DNA from: Candidatus Cloacimonadota bacterium
GTDB taxonomy: Bacteria > Cloacimonadota > Cloacimonadia > Cloacimonadales > Cloacimonadaceae
Assembly (NCBI GenBank): GCA_012516855.1
Contig: JAAYWB010000057.1
Coordinates: 19,551-83,550 of the forward strand
Length of the DNA stretch: 64,000 nt
Reading direction: 5' to 3'
The translations under genes and the position numbers were made by a program. Positions 51,749 to 59,266 of this stretch are shown here, piece by piece; the stretch's first letter is position 1, and each line of letters opens with the position of its first letter. Below the pieces are notes generated by a model that saw only the letters and a list, made by a program, of their open reading frames with translations, was not told the DNA's origin and searched no databases.

Positions 51749-52183
51749 TTGAACCGTCGCACCAAAACCAACTCGATGAAAATGACCCTGCTGTGGCTGG
51801 CGGTGGGTTTGCTTGGCCTGGTGCTGGGCTATCTGGTCTATATTCAGCTCATCGTTCCCGGCAGAAATACAGACAGCCTGAAAGAAGAAAATCTACCCGC
51901 CCTCAAGGTAGTGGTGAAAAACGGCTGCGGCGTGGAAAACCTGGCCACGGAATATTCGGACTACATTAAGGATGAAAACATCGATGTGATAAGCATGGGC
52001 GATACGCCCCAGCCTATCTGGAGCAAAAGCGTGATCGAAATGAAAACGGACGACAGGCAGGACCTCGCCCGCCTGCAAAAAATGACTGGCATCAAGCGCT
52101 ACACGCTGGCTGTGGACCCTGACGCCCCTGCCCCTTTCGTGATTATTCTGGGACAGGATTTTGAAGAGTACATGAAACCATGA
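51749..52183 (+). CDS. Membrane protein with stand-alone LytR_C-type domain
   Basis: 144 residues from TTG at 51749 (GGAG five bases upstream), with an alternative ATG at 51776. One membrane helix (LLWLAVGLLGLVLGYLVYIQLIV) and a C-terminal domain LKVVVKNGCGVENLATEYSDYI...VISMGD... resembling the LytR_C domain found at the end of LytR-CpsA-Psr proteins. There is no LCP catalytic domain. LytR-type genes often adjoin rsfS, as here, so this may be the detached C-domain. Function unknown; an inner-membrane, periplasm-facing helper is likely. Confidence 0.75.
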   Translation: MNRRTKTNSMKMTLLWLAVGLLGLVLGYLVYIQLIVPGRNTDSLKEENLPALKVVVKNGCGVENLATEYSDYIKDENIDVISMGDTPQPIWSKSVIEMKTDDRQDLARLQKMTGIKRYTLAVDPDAPAPFVIILGQDFEEYMKP

Positions 52184-52197
52184 ACAAGGAGAACAAT

Positions 52198-52569
52198 TTG
52201 GCGGATAACGCAAAGCTCGAAGCCGTGCTCACCTGGCTCGCGGAAAAACAAGCGGAAAACATCCGGGTTTATGATGTTGGCAAAAACAGCGCCTACACGG
52301 ATTTCATTGTGGTGTGCGAAGGCACCGCGGACCTGCATAACAAGGCCATTGCCAACCATGTTTTGGACATGGCCAAGGAACACAAACTCCTGGTGCTGAG
52401 CAAGGCTGGCCTTGAATTTGGCGTTTGGGTGCTGCTGGACATCAGCGATGTGGTGATCCACATCTTCCTGCCTGAAAAAAGAGAATATTACAAGATCGAC
52501 GAGTTCTTCAGCGAACTGGCCGGTCTCAGCGATAAAGAGAAACCACATGATCAAGCACCTACTGCATGA
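52198..52569 (+). CDS. rsfS: Ribosomal silencing factor RsfS
   Basis: 123 residues if started at TTG 52198, which has AAGGAG six bases upstream; an ATG at 52180 overlaps the previous stop but lacks such a site. DVGKNSAYTDFIVVCEGTAD and GVWVLLDISDVVIHIFLPEKREYYKIDEF are RsfS signatures; it binds uL14 and blocks subunit joining under starvation. Overlaps argS by 23 bp. Confidence 0.9.
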   Translation: MADNAKLEAVLTWLAEKQAENIRVYDVGKNSAYTDFIVVCEGTADLHNKAIANHVLDMAKEHKLLVLSKAGLEFGVWVLLDISDVVIHIFLPEKREYYKIDEFFSELAGLSDKEKPHDQAPTA

Positions 52570-54199
52570 CAATATCCGGGAAGCAATAAGCACTCTGGAA
52601 CTCAGCTCCAGCCGCGATTTCACGGTGGAAGTGCCCAACAATCCAGAAAATGGAGATTATTCCACCAACGCCGCTATGGTTTTGGCCAGAGAAAACAAGA
52701 CCGCGCCCAAAAAACTGGCTGAAAAACTGGCGAAAGAGCTGCGCAGGAACAAGTTTTACAAAACGGTCGAGATCGCCGGGCCCGGTTTTATCAATTTCCG
52801 GCTCTCCGCCTCCCTTTTCCAGAAGATGCTTTGGGACATTCACGAAGCTGGCGCGGAGTTTGGCAGTTCGGATTACGGCCAGGGCACCAAGGTATTGCTG
52901 GAATTTGTGAGCGCCAACCCCACCGGCCCGCTCAACATAGTCAACGCCCGCGCCGCGGCATTCGGTGACACCCTCTATCGGGTGATGAAAAAGGTGGGTT
53001 ACGAGCCTGCCCGCGAGTTTTATGTGAATGACGCCGGCAATCAGGTGGACATCCTGGCGGAAAGCCTTGAACTCCGTCTGCGCGAGATTCACGGTGAAAA
53101 CATCGGCGAGTTTCCATATGAGGCATACCACGGCGAATATGTGAAACACCTAGCCCACAAGTTGAACGCCGCTGAAGGAGTGCGCATCTTCATGCTGCCT
53201 GAAAAGGAACGCACCGAACGCCTGAAAGAATTTGCCCTCAACGAGTTGCTGGAAATGCAGCGCCTCAGCCTGGAAAAGTTTGATGTCTTCTTCGAGAGCT
53301 GGGTCTCGGAAAAGACACTGCGCGCTGAAGGCGTGGTGGAAGAAGTGCTCAGCTATCTTACGGAAGCCGATTGCACCTATGAAAAAGAAGACGCCATCTG
53401 GTTTTCCTCCACAAAATTCGGTGACGATAAAGACCGTGTGCTGATGAAAAGCGACGGCTCCATCACCTATTTCGTGCCGGACCTGGCTTATCACCTCACA
53501 AAGATACAGCGCGGCTACACCCAGCTGATCGATGTCTTCGGACCCGACCACCACGGCTATGTGCCCCGGCTCAAAGCAGCCTTCCGGGCCCTCAAATACG
53601 ATGAAGACATGCTGGAAATCATCTTTCTGCAGCAGGTGAATCTCTTCGAAAGCGGTGAGCGCGTGAAAATGAGCAAGCGCGCTGGCAAGATAGTGACCAT
53701 GGACGATTTGGTGAACGTGGTGGGCAAAGACGCCGCCCGGTATTTCTTCATCGCCCGCAAAGCCAATGCCCATCTAAATTTCGACCTTGAGCTGGCCTTG
53801 CAGCAAAACAATGAAAACCCTGTTTACTATTGCCAGTACGCCCACGCCCGCATCTGCTCCATTCTCAAGAAAGCGCGCAAGGACAAGGTCTATCCCCGCT
53901 CTTTCAAACCGGAACTCACCCACAAACTGAACAAACCGGACGAAATGGCCCTGATCCAGAAACTAACTGATCTGCCCGAATTGCTGCAACTGATCGCCCA
54001 GCACCGCGAACCACACCGTTTGGCCACTTACTGCGAGGAACTCTGTAGCCTCTTCCACCGTTTCTACAACAAGTATAAGGTGGTAAGCGCCAAGAACAGG
54101 GAACTCTCACAAGCCAGGCTGCTGCTCATAGAAACCGTGAAGAACGTTTTGGCCATCTGCCTTGACCTCATGGGCATCAGCGCCCCGGAAAAGATGTAA
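52547..54199 (+). CDS. argS: Arginyl-tRNA synthetase with altered HIGH motif
   Basis: 550 residues, class I synthetase. The N-terminal arginyl domain is followed by SANPTGPLNIVNARAAAFGD, where the usual HxGH signature is replaced by NIVN, and ERVKMSKRAGKIV with KMSKR. The C-terminal anticodon-binding helix bundle (ALIQKLTDLPELLQLIAQHREPHRLATY) is complete. Variant HIGH motifs exist in some ArgS lineages, so it may still be functional; the sequence otherwise looks intact and is the only argS seen here. Confidence 0.92.
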   Translation: MIKHLLHDNIREAISTLELSSSRDFTVEVPNNPENGDYSTNAAMVLARENKTAPKKLAEKLAKELRRNKFYKTVEIAGPGFINFRLSASLFQKMLWDIHEAGAEFGSSDYGQGTKVLLEFVSANPTGPLNIVNARAAAFGDTLYRVMKKVGYEPAREFYVNDAGNQVDILAESLELRLREIHGENIGEFPYEAYHGEYVKHLAHKLNAAEGVRIFMLPEKERTERLKEFALNELLEMQRLSLEKFDVFFESWVSEKTLRAEGVVEEVLSYLTEADCTYEKEDAIWFSSTKFGDDKDRVLMKSDGSITYFVPDLAYHLTKIQRGYTQLIDVFGPDHHGYVPRLKAAFRALKYDEDMLEIIFLQQVNLFESGERVKMSKRAGKIVTMDDLVNVVGKDAARYFFIARKANAHLNFDLELALQQNNENPVYYCQYAHARICSILKKARKDKVYPRSFKPELTHKLNKPDEMALIQKLTDLPELLQLIAQHREPHRLATYCEELCSLFHRFYNKYKVVSAKNRELSQARLLLIETVKNVLAICLDLMGISAPEKM

Positions 54200-54642
54200 T
54201 GTCCGAACCGCCCGTGATCCGGCCCCTGCGTGAAACTGACCTTCCCGCCATACTGGGGATCGAGAACCTGGCATTCAGTCCGCCCTGGCCGGAAGAGGCT
54301 TTCCGCCATACCGAATTCACGCAAAGCTGGGTGATCTCCACAGATGGGGACTTGCGCGGCTACATCATCTACCATGTGGTTCCGGATGAGGCCGTGATTG
54401 TCAATTTCGCCATCGCTCCTGATTTCTGGCGCCACGGCCTGGGTTCCCTGCTACTGCAGCATTCTCTGGACATAATGCAGGAAAGCGGTATCAACGCTGT
54501 ATATTTGGATGTAAGGCGTTCCAACCTTGCCGCCCTCAAGCTGTATAACAAATACGGCTTCAAACCCTTGGGCGTGAGAAAAAACTACTATTCCAAGCCG
54601 CGGGAGGACGCCTTGGTTATGGTGCGGTATAACAATGGATGA
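54199..54642 (+). CDS. rimI: Ribosomal-protein-alanine N-acetyltransferase RimI-like (GNAT)
   Basis: 147-residue GNAT acetyltransferase. VIVNFAIAPDFWRHGLGSLLLQHSLDIM holds the acetyl-CoA-binding R/Q-x-x-G-x-G/A motif, and VYLDVRRSNLAALKLYNKYGFKPLGVRKNYY is the RimI-type ending. Likely acetylates the S18 N-terminus. It shares a base or so with argS and overlaps nadB by 8 bp. Confidence 0.85.
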   Translation: MSEPPVIRPLRETDLPAILGIENLAFSPPWPEEAFRHTEFTQSWVISTDGDLRGYIIYHVVPDEAVIVNFAIAPDFWRHGLGSLLLQHSLDIMQESGINAVYLDVRRSNLAALKLYNKYGFKPLGVRKNYYSKPREDALVMVRYNNG

Positions 54643-56245
54643 GAGAATGAGAGATTACGATTTTCTGGTGCTGGGTAGCGGGATCGCCGGTCTAGTTTAC
54701 GCCCTTCAGGTTTCCCGTTTGGGCAGGGTGGCTGTGGTCACCAAACGCGGTTTGTCCGACTGTAACACCAACTACGCCCAAGGTGGCATCGCGGCTGTTC
54801 TGGACGAGCAGGACACCTTTGTCAACCATTGCGAGGACACCTTCGCCGCGGGGGCCGAGCTGGGCAAAAAACAGGTGATCCGGCAAATCATCACCGAAGG
54901 TCCAAAGCTGATCCAATACCTCATTGACCTGGGCACAGATTTCACACTGCGTAACGAAAGCTACGACAACCGCCTGGAAAACCTCTCCCTCACCCTGGAA
55001 GGCGGCCATACACACCGCCGGGTGGCTTACGCGGCTGATTCAACCGGCCATCAGATCATGGAAGTTCTAATCGAACGCTGCCGCGAAAACAGCAACATAG
55101 ATATCTTTGAGAACAGCATTGCCATCGACCTCATCACACAGCACCATGTGGTGCAAACCCACGGCTTCGTGCCCGGCATTTCCTGCTGGGGAGCCTATGT
55201 GATGGACGAAACCACAAACGAGGTGCACATCTTCCGGGCCCGCAAAACCATGCTGGCCACCGGCGGCGCTTCCCAGATCTACGCCCACAACACCAATCCG
55301 GCGGTTTCGACCGGCGACGGCATGGCCATGGCCCGCCTGGCTGGAGCGAGACTGGCAAACATGGAATTTGTCCAGTTTCACCCCACCGCCTTTTGGAGCC
55401 CGGGCGGCAAAACCTTCCTCATCAGCGAGGCCTTGCGTGGAGAAGGTGCTGTCCTCCGACTTCAGGACGGCACCGAATTTATGAAAAGATACCATCCCAA
55501 AGGCAATCTGGCCCCCAGGGACATAGTGTCCCGGGCCATCGACGCTGAGATCAAGAAACGAGGCGAGAAGTATTGCTGGCTCGACGCCACCGGCATCGAG
55601 ACCGAAAAACTCCACAACCATTTCCCCTACATTGATAAGCGCCTCCTGGAACAGGGGATAGATTTCACCCGCGACCCCATCCCCGTAGCCCCGGCCGCCC
55701 ATTATTTCTGCGGCGGAGTGCTTTCCACCATTGATGGAATAACGGACATCCGCAACCTCTTTGCCGCCGGGGAGGTGGCCTGCACGGGGCTGCATGGCGC
55801 CAACAGGCTGGCCTCGAACTCGTTGCTGGAAGCCCTCGTGATTGGCTGGCGCGCCGGCAACCATCCCTCAAACCAGGAAACCGTGGTTTTCCCGGAACTG
55901 CCGCCTTGGAAGCAAATGGATGTGTTCAATGAAAACGAATGGGTGGTGATTTCCCACAACCGCGAAATCATCGGCACCATCATGGACGGCTATGTTGGCA
56001 TCCGCCGCTCCCGGCGCCTGCTCAAATACGCCCTTTCCCGCATCGAAAACATCTACAACGAAGTGAACAATTTTTACCAGTACAATGCCGTCCGTCGCGA
56101 AGTGGTGGAAACGCGCAACCTGGCCATCATCGCCATCGCCGTGATCCGCAGCGCACTGATGCGCCGGGAAAGCCGCGGCGCCCACTTTCTGATCGACAAT
56201 CCCGAGCGCGACGACGCCCATTACAAGATCGACACCATCATCTAA
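54635..56245 (+). CDS. nadB: L-aspartate oxidase NadB
   Basis: 536 residues. FAD-binding GSGIAGLVYAL at about residue 14, the fumarate-reductase-like HTHRRVAYAADSTG and LVQFHPTAFWSPG motifs, and RGEGAVLR are all seen. It oxidises L-aspartate to iminoaspartate in de novo NAD synthesis; with nadD (27 kb) two steps of the pathway are in view. In anaerobes fumarate can replace oxygen as acceptor. An ATG at residue 5 (54647) is an alternative start. Confidence 0.94.
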   Translation: MDERMRDYDFLVLGSGIAGLVYALQVSRLGRVAVVTKRGLSDCNTNYAQGGIAAVLDEQDTFVNHCEDTFAAGAELGKKQVIRQIITEGPKLIQYLIDLGTDFTLRNESYDNRLENLSLTLEGGHTHRRVAYAADSTGHQIMEVLIERCRENSNIDIFENSIAIDLITQHHVVQTHGFVPGISCWGAYVMDETTNEVHIFRARKTMLATGGASQIYAHNTNPAVSTGDGMAMARLAGARLANMEFVQFHPTAFWSPGGKTFLISEALRGEGAVLRLQDGTEFMKRYHPKGNLAPRDIVSRAIDAEIKKRGEKYCWLDATGIETEKLHNHFPYIDKRLLEQGIDFTRDPIPVAPAAHYFCGGVLSTIDGITDIRNLFAAGEVACTGLHGANRLASNSLLEALVIGWRAGNHPSNQETVVFPELPPWKQMDVFNENEWVVISHNREIIGTIMDGYVGIRRSRRLLKYALSRIENIYNEVNNFYQYNAVRREVVETRNLAIIAIAVIRSALMRRESRGAHFLIDNPERDDAHYKIDTII

Positions 56246-56253
56246 AGGATATC

Positions 56254-56886
56254 ATGACAGGACTTTTCATCACTTTTGAAGGCATCGAGGGCAGCGGCAA
56301 AAGCACCCAGATGGTGCTGTTGAGCAAAAAACTCACTGAACGAGGATTGCCTGTACTGCTTACCCGCGAGCCTGGGGGCCCGCCCATCGCTGAAACCATC
56401 CGTTCTTTGCTGCTTGATCCCGAACGCCGCGAGATGCTGCCGGAAACAGAGCTTCTGCTCTACTGCGCCAGCCGCGCCCAGCACACCGGCGAATGGATAC
56501 TGCCGGCTTTGAAAGAAGGCAAAACCGTCCTCTGCGACCGCTACTTCGATTCCACCTTTGCCTATCAGGGTGCCGCCCGGGCCCAAAAACTTGATTTCAT
56601 CCGCCTGCTTACTGACTTCGCAACTTTCAGCACCGTGCCCCATCTCACCTTTCTCATCGACCTGCCCGTTGTCGAAGGGCTAAGCCGCATCAAGTACCGC
56701 CAGCTTGACCGCCTCGAACAGGAGGACATTTCTTTCCACGAACGGGTCCGGAACGAATTTCTGGACCTCGCCAGGATCCATTCCGACCGTTTTGTGGTGC
56801 TGGATGGCTCCCTCCCCATTGAAGAAATCCATGCCAAAATATATTCAAGAGTTTTAAGCCAGTTAGGAGAACCCATTGAACAATAA
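56254..56886 (+). CDS. tmk: Thymidylate kinase
   Basis: 210 residues from the ATG at 56254, with AAAGGAT just upstream; the open frame runs earlier through nadB and is not real there. P-loop FEGIEGSGKSTQ near residue 8, the DRYFDST motif (DRY), and YQGAARAQ (LID region) are all seen. It makes dTDP from dTMP. Its last codons provide AGGAGA for the TTG of ctpA, and the two overlap by 11 bp. Confidence 0.94.
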   Translation: MTGLFITFEGIEGSGKSTQMVLLSKKLTERGLPVLLTREPGGPPIAETIRSLLLDPERREMLPETELLLYCASRAQHTGEWILPALKEGKTVLCDRYFDSTFAYQGAARAQKLDFIRLLTDFATFSTVPHLTFLIDLPVVEGLSRIKYRQLDRLEQEDISFHERVRNEFLDLARIHSDRFVVLDGSLPIEEIHAKIYSRVLSQLGEPIEQ

Positions 56887-58474
56887 GAAACAAAAAACCG
56901 CCCTGATCACCATCGCCGTCGTGTGGTTCCTCTCCGCGGTGATGCTTTTCACCGCCACCAGCGTTTTTGCCCAAAGCCAAAACAAGGGCACCGACCTCTA
57001 TTCCCAGCTTGGTCTCTTCAGCGAAGTGCTCAGCAAACTGAAGCAAAGCTACGTTACCGAGCTCAACGACGAAGAGCTGATCAAGGCCGCGATCATCGGC
57101 ATGCTGGGTTCCACCGATCCCCACACGAACTATTTCACCAAAAGCGAGTATGAAGACTTCACCACCTCCACCAAAGGCTCCTTCGGCGGACTTGGCATCC
57201 AAATCGATAAAATCGGCGACTACGTTACCGTAATTTCACCCATCGAGGGCACCCCCGCCTACAAGATGGGCATCACCGCTGGTGACAAGATCATCCGCGT
57301 GGACGACAAGAACATCGTGGGCGTAACCACCGACGAGGCAATAAAATACATGCGCGGTGAAGTGGGCACGAACGTGACCATCACCATCAGCCGTCCCGGC
57401 GTGGCCAAGCCTCTGGAATTCCGCATCACCCGCGAGACCATCAAGATCAAGAGCGTGCCCTACAGCTTCAAGCTCGATAACGGCGCCGGCTATCTGCGGC
57501 TAAGCCAGTTCAATGAAAACACATCCCAGGAGCTGCGCACCGCGCTGGCCGCCCTTGAGGCTGAAGGCATAAATGGACTCATCATAGATCTGCGCTGGAA
57601 TCCCGGCGGGCTGCTCGACCAGGCGGTGGAAACGGTCAACGAGTTCATTGGCGCCAACAAACTGGTGGTGGAAACCAAGGGCCGCATGCCCTCAGCCAAT
57701 CGCCAGTACTTTACCAGAAATGCCACCAGGACACGCGATTATCCCATCATCGTTCTGGTGAACGAAGCCTCCGCCAGCGCCTCCGAAATCTTCGCTGGTT
57801 CCCTGCAGGATTGGGACAAAGGCCTCGTGGTGGGAAAAACCACCTTCGGCAAAGGCAGCGTGCAGCAGCTGATTCCGCTCATCAACGGCAACGGCATCAA
57901 GATCACAACCGCCTACTACTATATCAAATCCGGCCGCTGCATCCACAAGAAGAGCAACGACAAGATCCTGCTGGGCAAAGAGATATCCACCTCGGACATC
58001 ACCGCCGAGGAGGAACTCAACCTCAAGCAGATCTATAAAACAGTGAAGAACCGCGAAGTTTATGGCGGAGGAGGCATCACCCCCGATATCGAGATCCAGG
58101 GTGAGCCCATGACCAATCTCGCCATGGAACTCCGCCGCCACAACACCTTCTTCAATTTCGCGGTGGATTACATGGTGGAGAAAGACCACAGCATCGACCG
58201 CAACTTCGTGGTGGATGACGCCCTTATGAACCGCTTCCTGACCTACGCCTCAGCTCACGACATCAAATACACCGAAGCTGATCTGGACAGCACCCGCACC
58301 TACATCCGCACTGTGCTCAAAAGTGAACTGCTGCGCACCGTTTATGGAGACCTCGAGGCTTATAAAACCACCATCCAGCTGGACAGGCAGTTCCTGGAAG
58401 CCGTGGCTCTTTTGAACAGGTTCCGCTCCATGGACGAGCTTTTCGCCCACGCCGCGGCGCAAAACAAAAACTAA
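56876..58474 (+). CDS. ctpA: C-terminal processing protease CtpA (S41), TTG start
   Basis: 532 residues from TTG 56876, preceded by AGGAGA at five bases. Signal anchor TALITIAVVWFLSAVMLFTATSVFA, then a PDZ domain (GGLGIQIDKIGDYVTVISPIEGTPAYKMGI), then the S41 catalytic domain with NEASASASEIFAGSLQDW (Ser nucleophile) and GKTTFGKGSVQ (Lys). Periplasmic tail-specific protease that trims or degrades envelope proteins, a possible processor of sorting-domain substrates, though this is only inferred. Last gene of the 17-gene plus-strand run. Confidence 0.92.
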   Translation: MNNKKQKTALITIAVVWFLSAVMLFTATSVFAQSQNKGTDLYSQLGLFSEVLSKLKQSYVTELNDEELIKAAIIGMLGSTDPHTNYFTKSEYEDFTTSTKGSFGGLGIQIDKIGDYVTVISPIEGTPAYKMGITAGDKIIRVDDKNIVGVTTDEAIKYMRGEVGTNVTITISRPGVAKPLEFRITRETIKIKSVPYSFKLDNGAGYLRLSQFNENTSQELRTALAALEAEGINGLIIDLRWNPGGLLDQAVETVNEFIGANKLVVETKGRMPSANRQYFTRNATRTRDYPIIVLVNEASASASEIFAGSLQDWDKGLVVGKTTFGKGSVQQLIPLINGNGIKITTAYYYIKSGRCIHKKSNDKILLGKEISTSDITAEEELNLKQIYKTVKNREVYGGGGITPDIEIQGEPMTNLAMELRRHNTFFNFAVDYMVEKDHSIDRNFVVDDALMNRFLTYASAHDIKYTEADLDSTRTYIRTVLKSELLRTVYGDLEAYKTTIQLDRQFLEAVALLNRFRSMDELFAHAAAQNKN

Positions 58475-58538
58475 TGCAGGATAACGCCTCCAACCAGGTA
58501 TAACCTATGGAGTTAAATAGAATGATACATACTGGAAC

Positions 58539-58569
58539 GGCCTGGCCCAGGCTGATTGCCAGCCAGGCC
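58539..58569 (+). terminator. Possible terminator or leader hairpin before the small exported protein
   Basis: GGCCTGGC (58539-58546) pairs with GCCAGGCC (58562-58569). It is followed by CTTCCATCTTC, so there is no proper T-run. It could end the ctpA transcript or shape the leader of the next gene. Confidence 0.35.
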
Positions 58570-58621
58570 CTTCCATCTTCAAAACAAACACTATTCAGAA
58601 CCTTATAAGGAGATCATTATA

Positions 58622-58960
58622 ATGAAAAACCTCCTCTTTATCTTTGTCCTTCTTGCCCTCAGTTTCGGTGCTTTCGGCCACGCCGCAACCGAGTTACAGG
58701 CCTCATACACCGCTGCCACCCAAACCCTGAAACTAAGCTTCGACCACAGTGTCAAGAACCCTCAGGGCCACTTCATCCAAAGCATTGAAATCCGGCACAA
58801 CGGCACTATGATCATCTCCCAGGTGGCCAGCGCGCAGGATTCAACCACCGGCGGAGAGTACATCTACAAAATCCCCAACCTGAAAAAGAATGACAAGATC
58901 GATATAACGCTCATCTGCAACAAAGGTGGCAGAAAATCAGCTTCAATGATCTTGAAATAA
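58622..58960 (+). CDS. Small exported protein, desulfoferrodoxin/SoxZ-like Ig fold
   Basis: 112 residues from the ATG at 58622, with AAGGAG nine bases upstream. Signal peptide MKNLLFIFVLLALSFGAFGHA; mature part of about 90 residues with LKLSFDHSVKNPQGHFIQSIEIRHNG... and a Cys near the C-terminus (LICNKGGRKSA). The H.V.NP..H.I..IE pattern recalls the neelaredoxin-like domain of superoxide reductases and SoxZ, but only some of the metal-binding His residues are visible, so no enzyme activity is claimed. It has a strong terminator. Confidence 0.6.
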   Translation: MKNLLFIFVLLALSFGAFGHAATELQASYTAATQTLKLSFDHSVKNPQGHFIQSIEIRHNGTMIISQVASAQDSTTGGEYIYKIPNLKKNDKIDITLICNKGGRKSASMILK

Positions 58961-58994
58961 ACAATTCCCATCCATCTCCTCATTCATAATCCCG

Positions 58995-59021
58995 GACGGC
59001 CTGCCTAAGGCCGTCTTTTTT
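58995..59021 (+). terminator. Terminator of the small exported protein gene
   Basis: GACGGCCT-GCCTA-AGGCCGTC (58995-59015) followed by TTTTTT. Confidence 0.9.
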
Positions 59022-59061
59022 CGGATCCCTTTCAAAGAGAGCCAGATATACCCGCCGCGCT

Positions 59062-59190
59062 GTCCTGCCAGTCAGGCCCTGAGCGCTTGAGGCCATCCCT
59101 CTCCCATGCCACTCGCCAAATACTCGCACCAAATACGGCCATCATGCGGGAGGCGCATCCGGGACACAGGTCAGGGCCTTAACGGCCAGA
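59062..59190. repeat. Family-1 dispersed inverted-repeat element, copy near 59.1 kb
   Basis: Same orientation and order as the copy at 21510-21640: CCTGAGCGCTT, CCCTCTCCC, ATACTCGCA, CAAAT-CGG, ATGCGGGAGGCG and the identical 19-nt end CAGGGCCTTAACGGCCAGA (59172-59190). Arms GGCCCTGA (59075-59082) and TCAGGGCC (59171-59178) are a perfect 8-bp inverted repeat; the inner palindrome is degraded here (GCCACTCGC instead of GCCTCCCGC). Non-coding. Confidence 0.75.
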
Positions 59191-59210
59191 GGACTCCCGA
59201 CAAGGCTTTC

Positions 59211-59239
59211 AAAAAAACCGGGGCAGCAGTCGCCCCGGC
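59211..59239 (-). terminator. Rho-independent terminator of trpS
   Basis: On the minus strand CCGGGGC-GACTGCT-GCCCCGG (59239 down to 59219) is followed by TTTTTTT. About 28 bp beyond the trpS stop. Confidence 0.9.
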
Positions 59240-59266
59240 TAAGCATCTCATTGTGGAGCAATAAGT

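Larger units (their letters stand above)
58961..59266. other. Convergent intergenic gap with family-1 repeat and two terminators
   Basis: No gene seen. It holds the plus-strand terminator of the small exported protein, a family-1 repeat and the minus-strand trpS terminator, as listed separately. Confidence 0.6.

Noticed and set aside
55939..56253. Upstream extension of tmk into nadB
   Set aside because: The frame is open but low-complexity (Pro/Arg/His) and antisense-like in character; the P-loop start at 56254 has a proper ribosome site.
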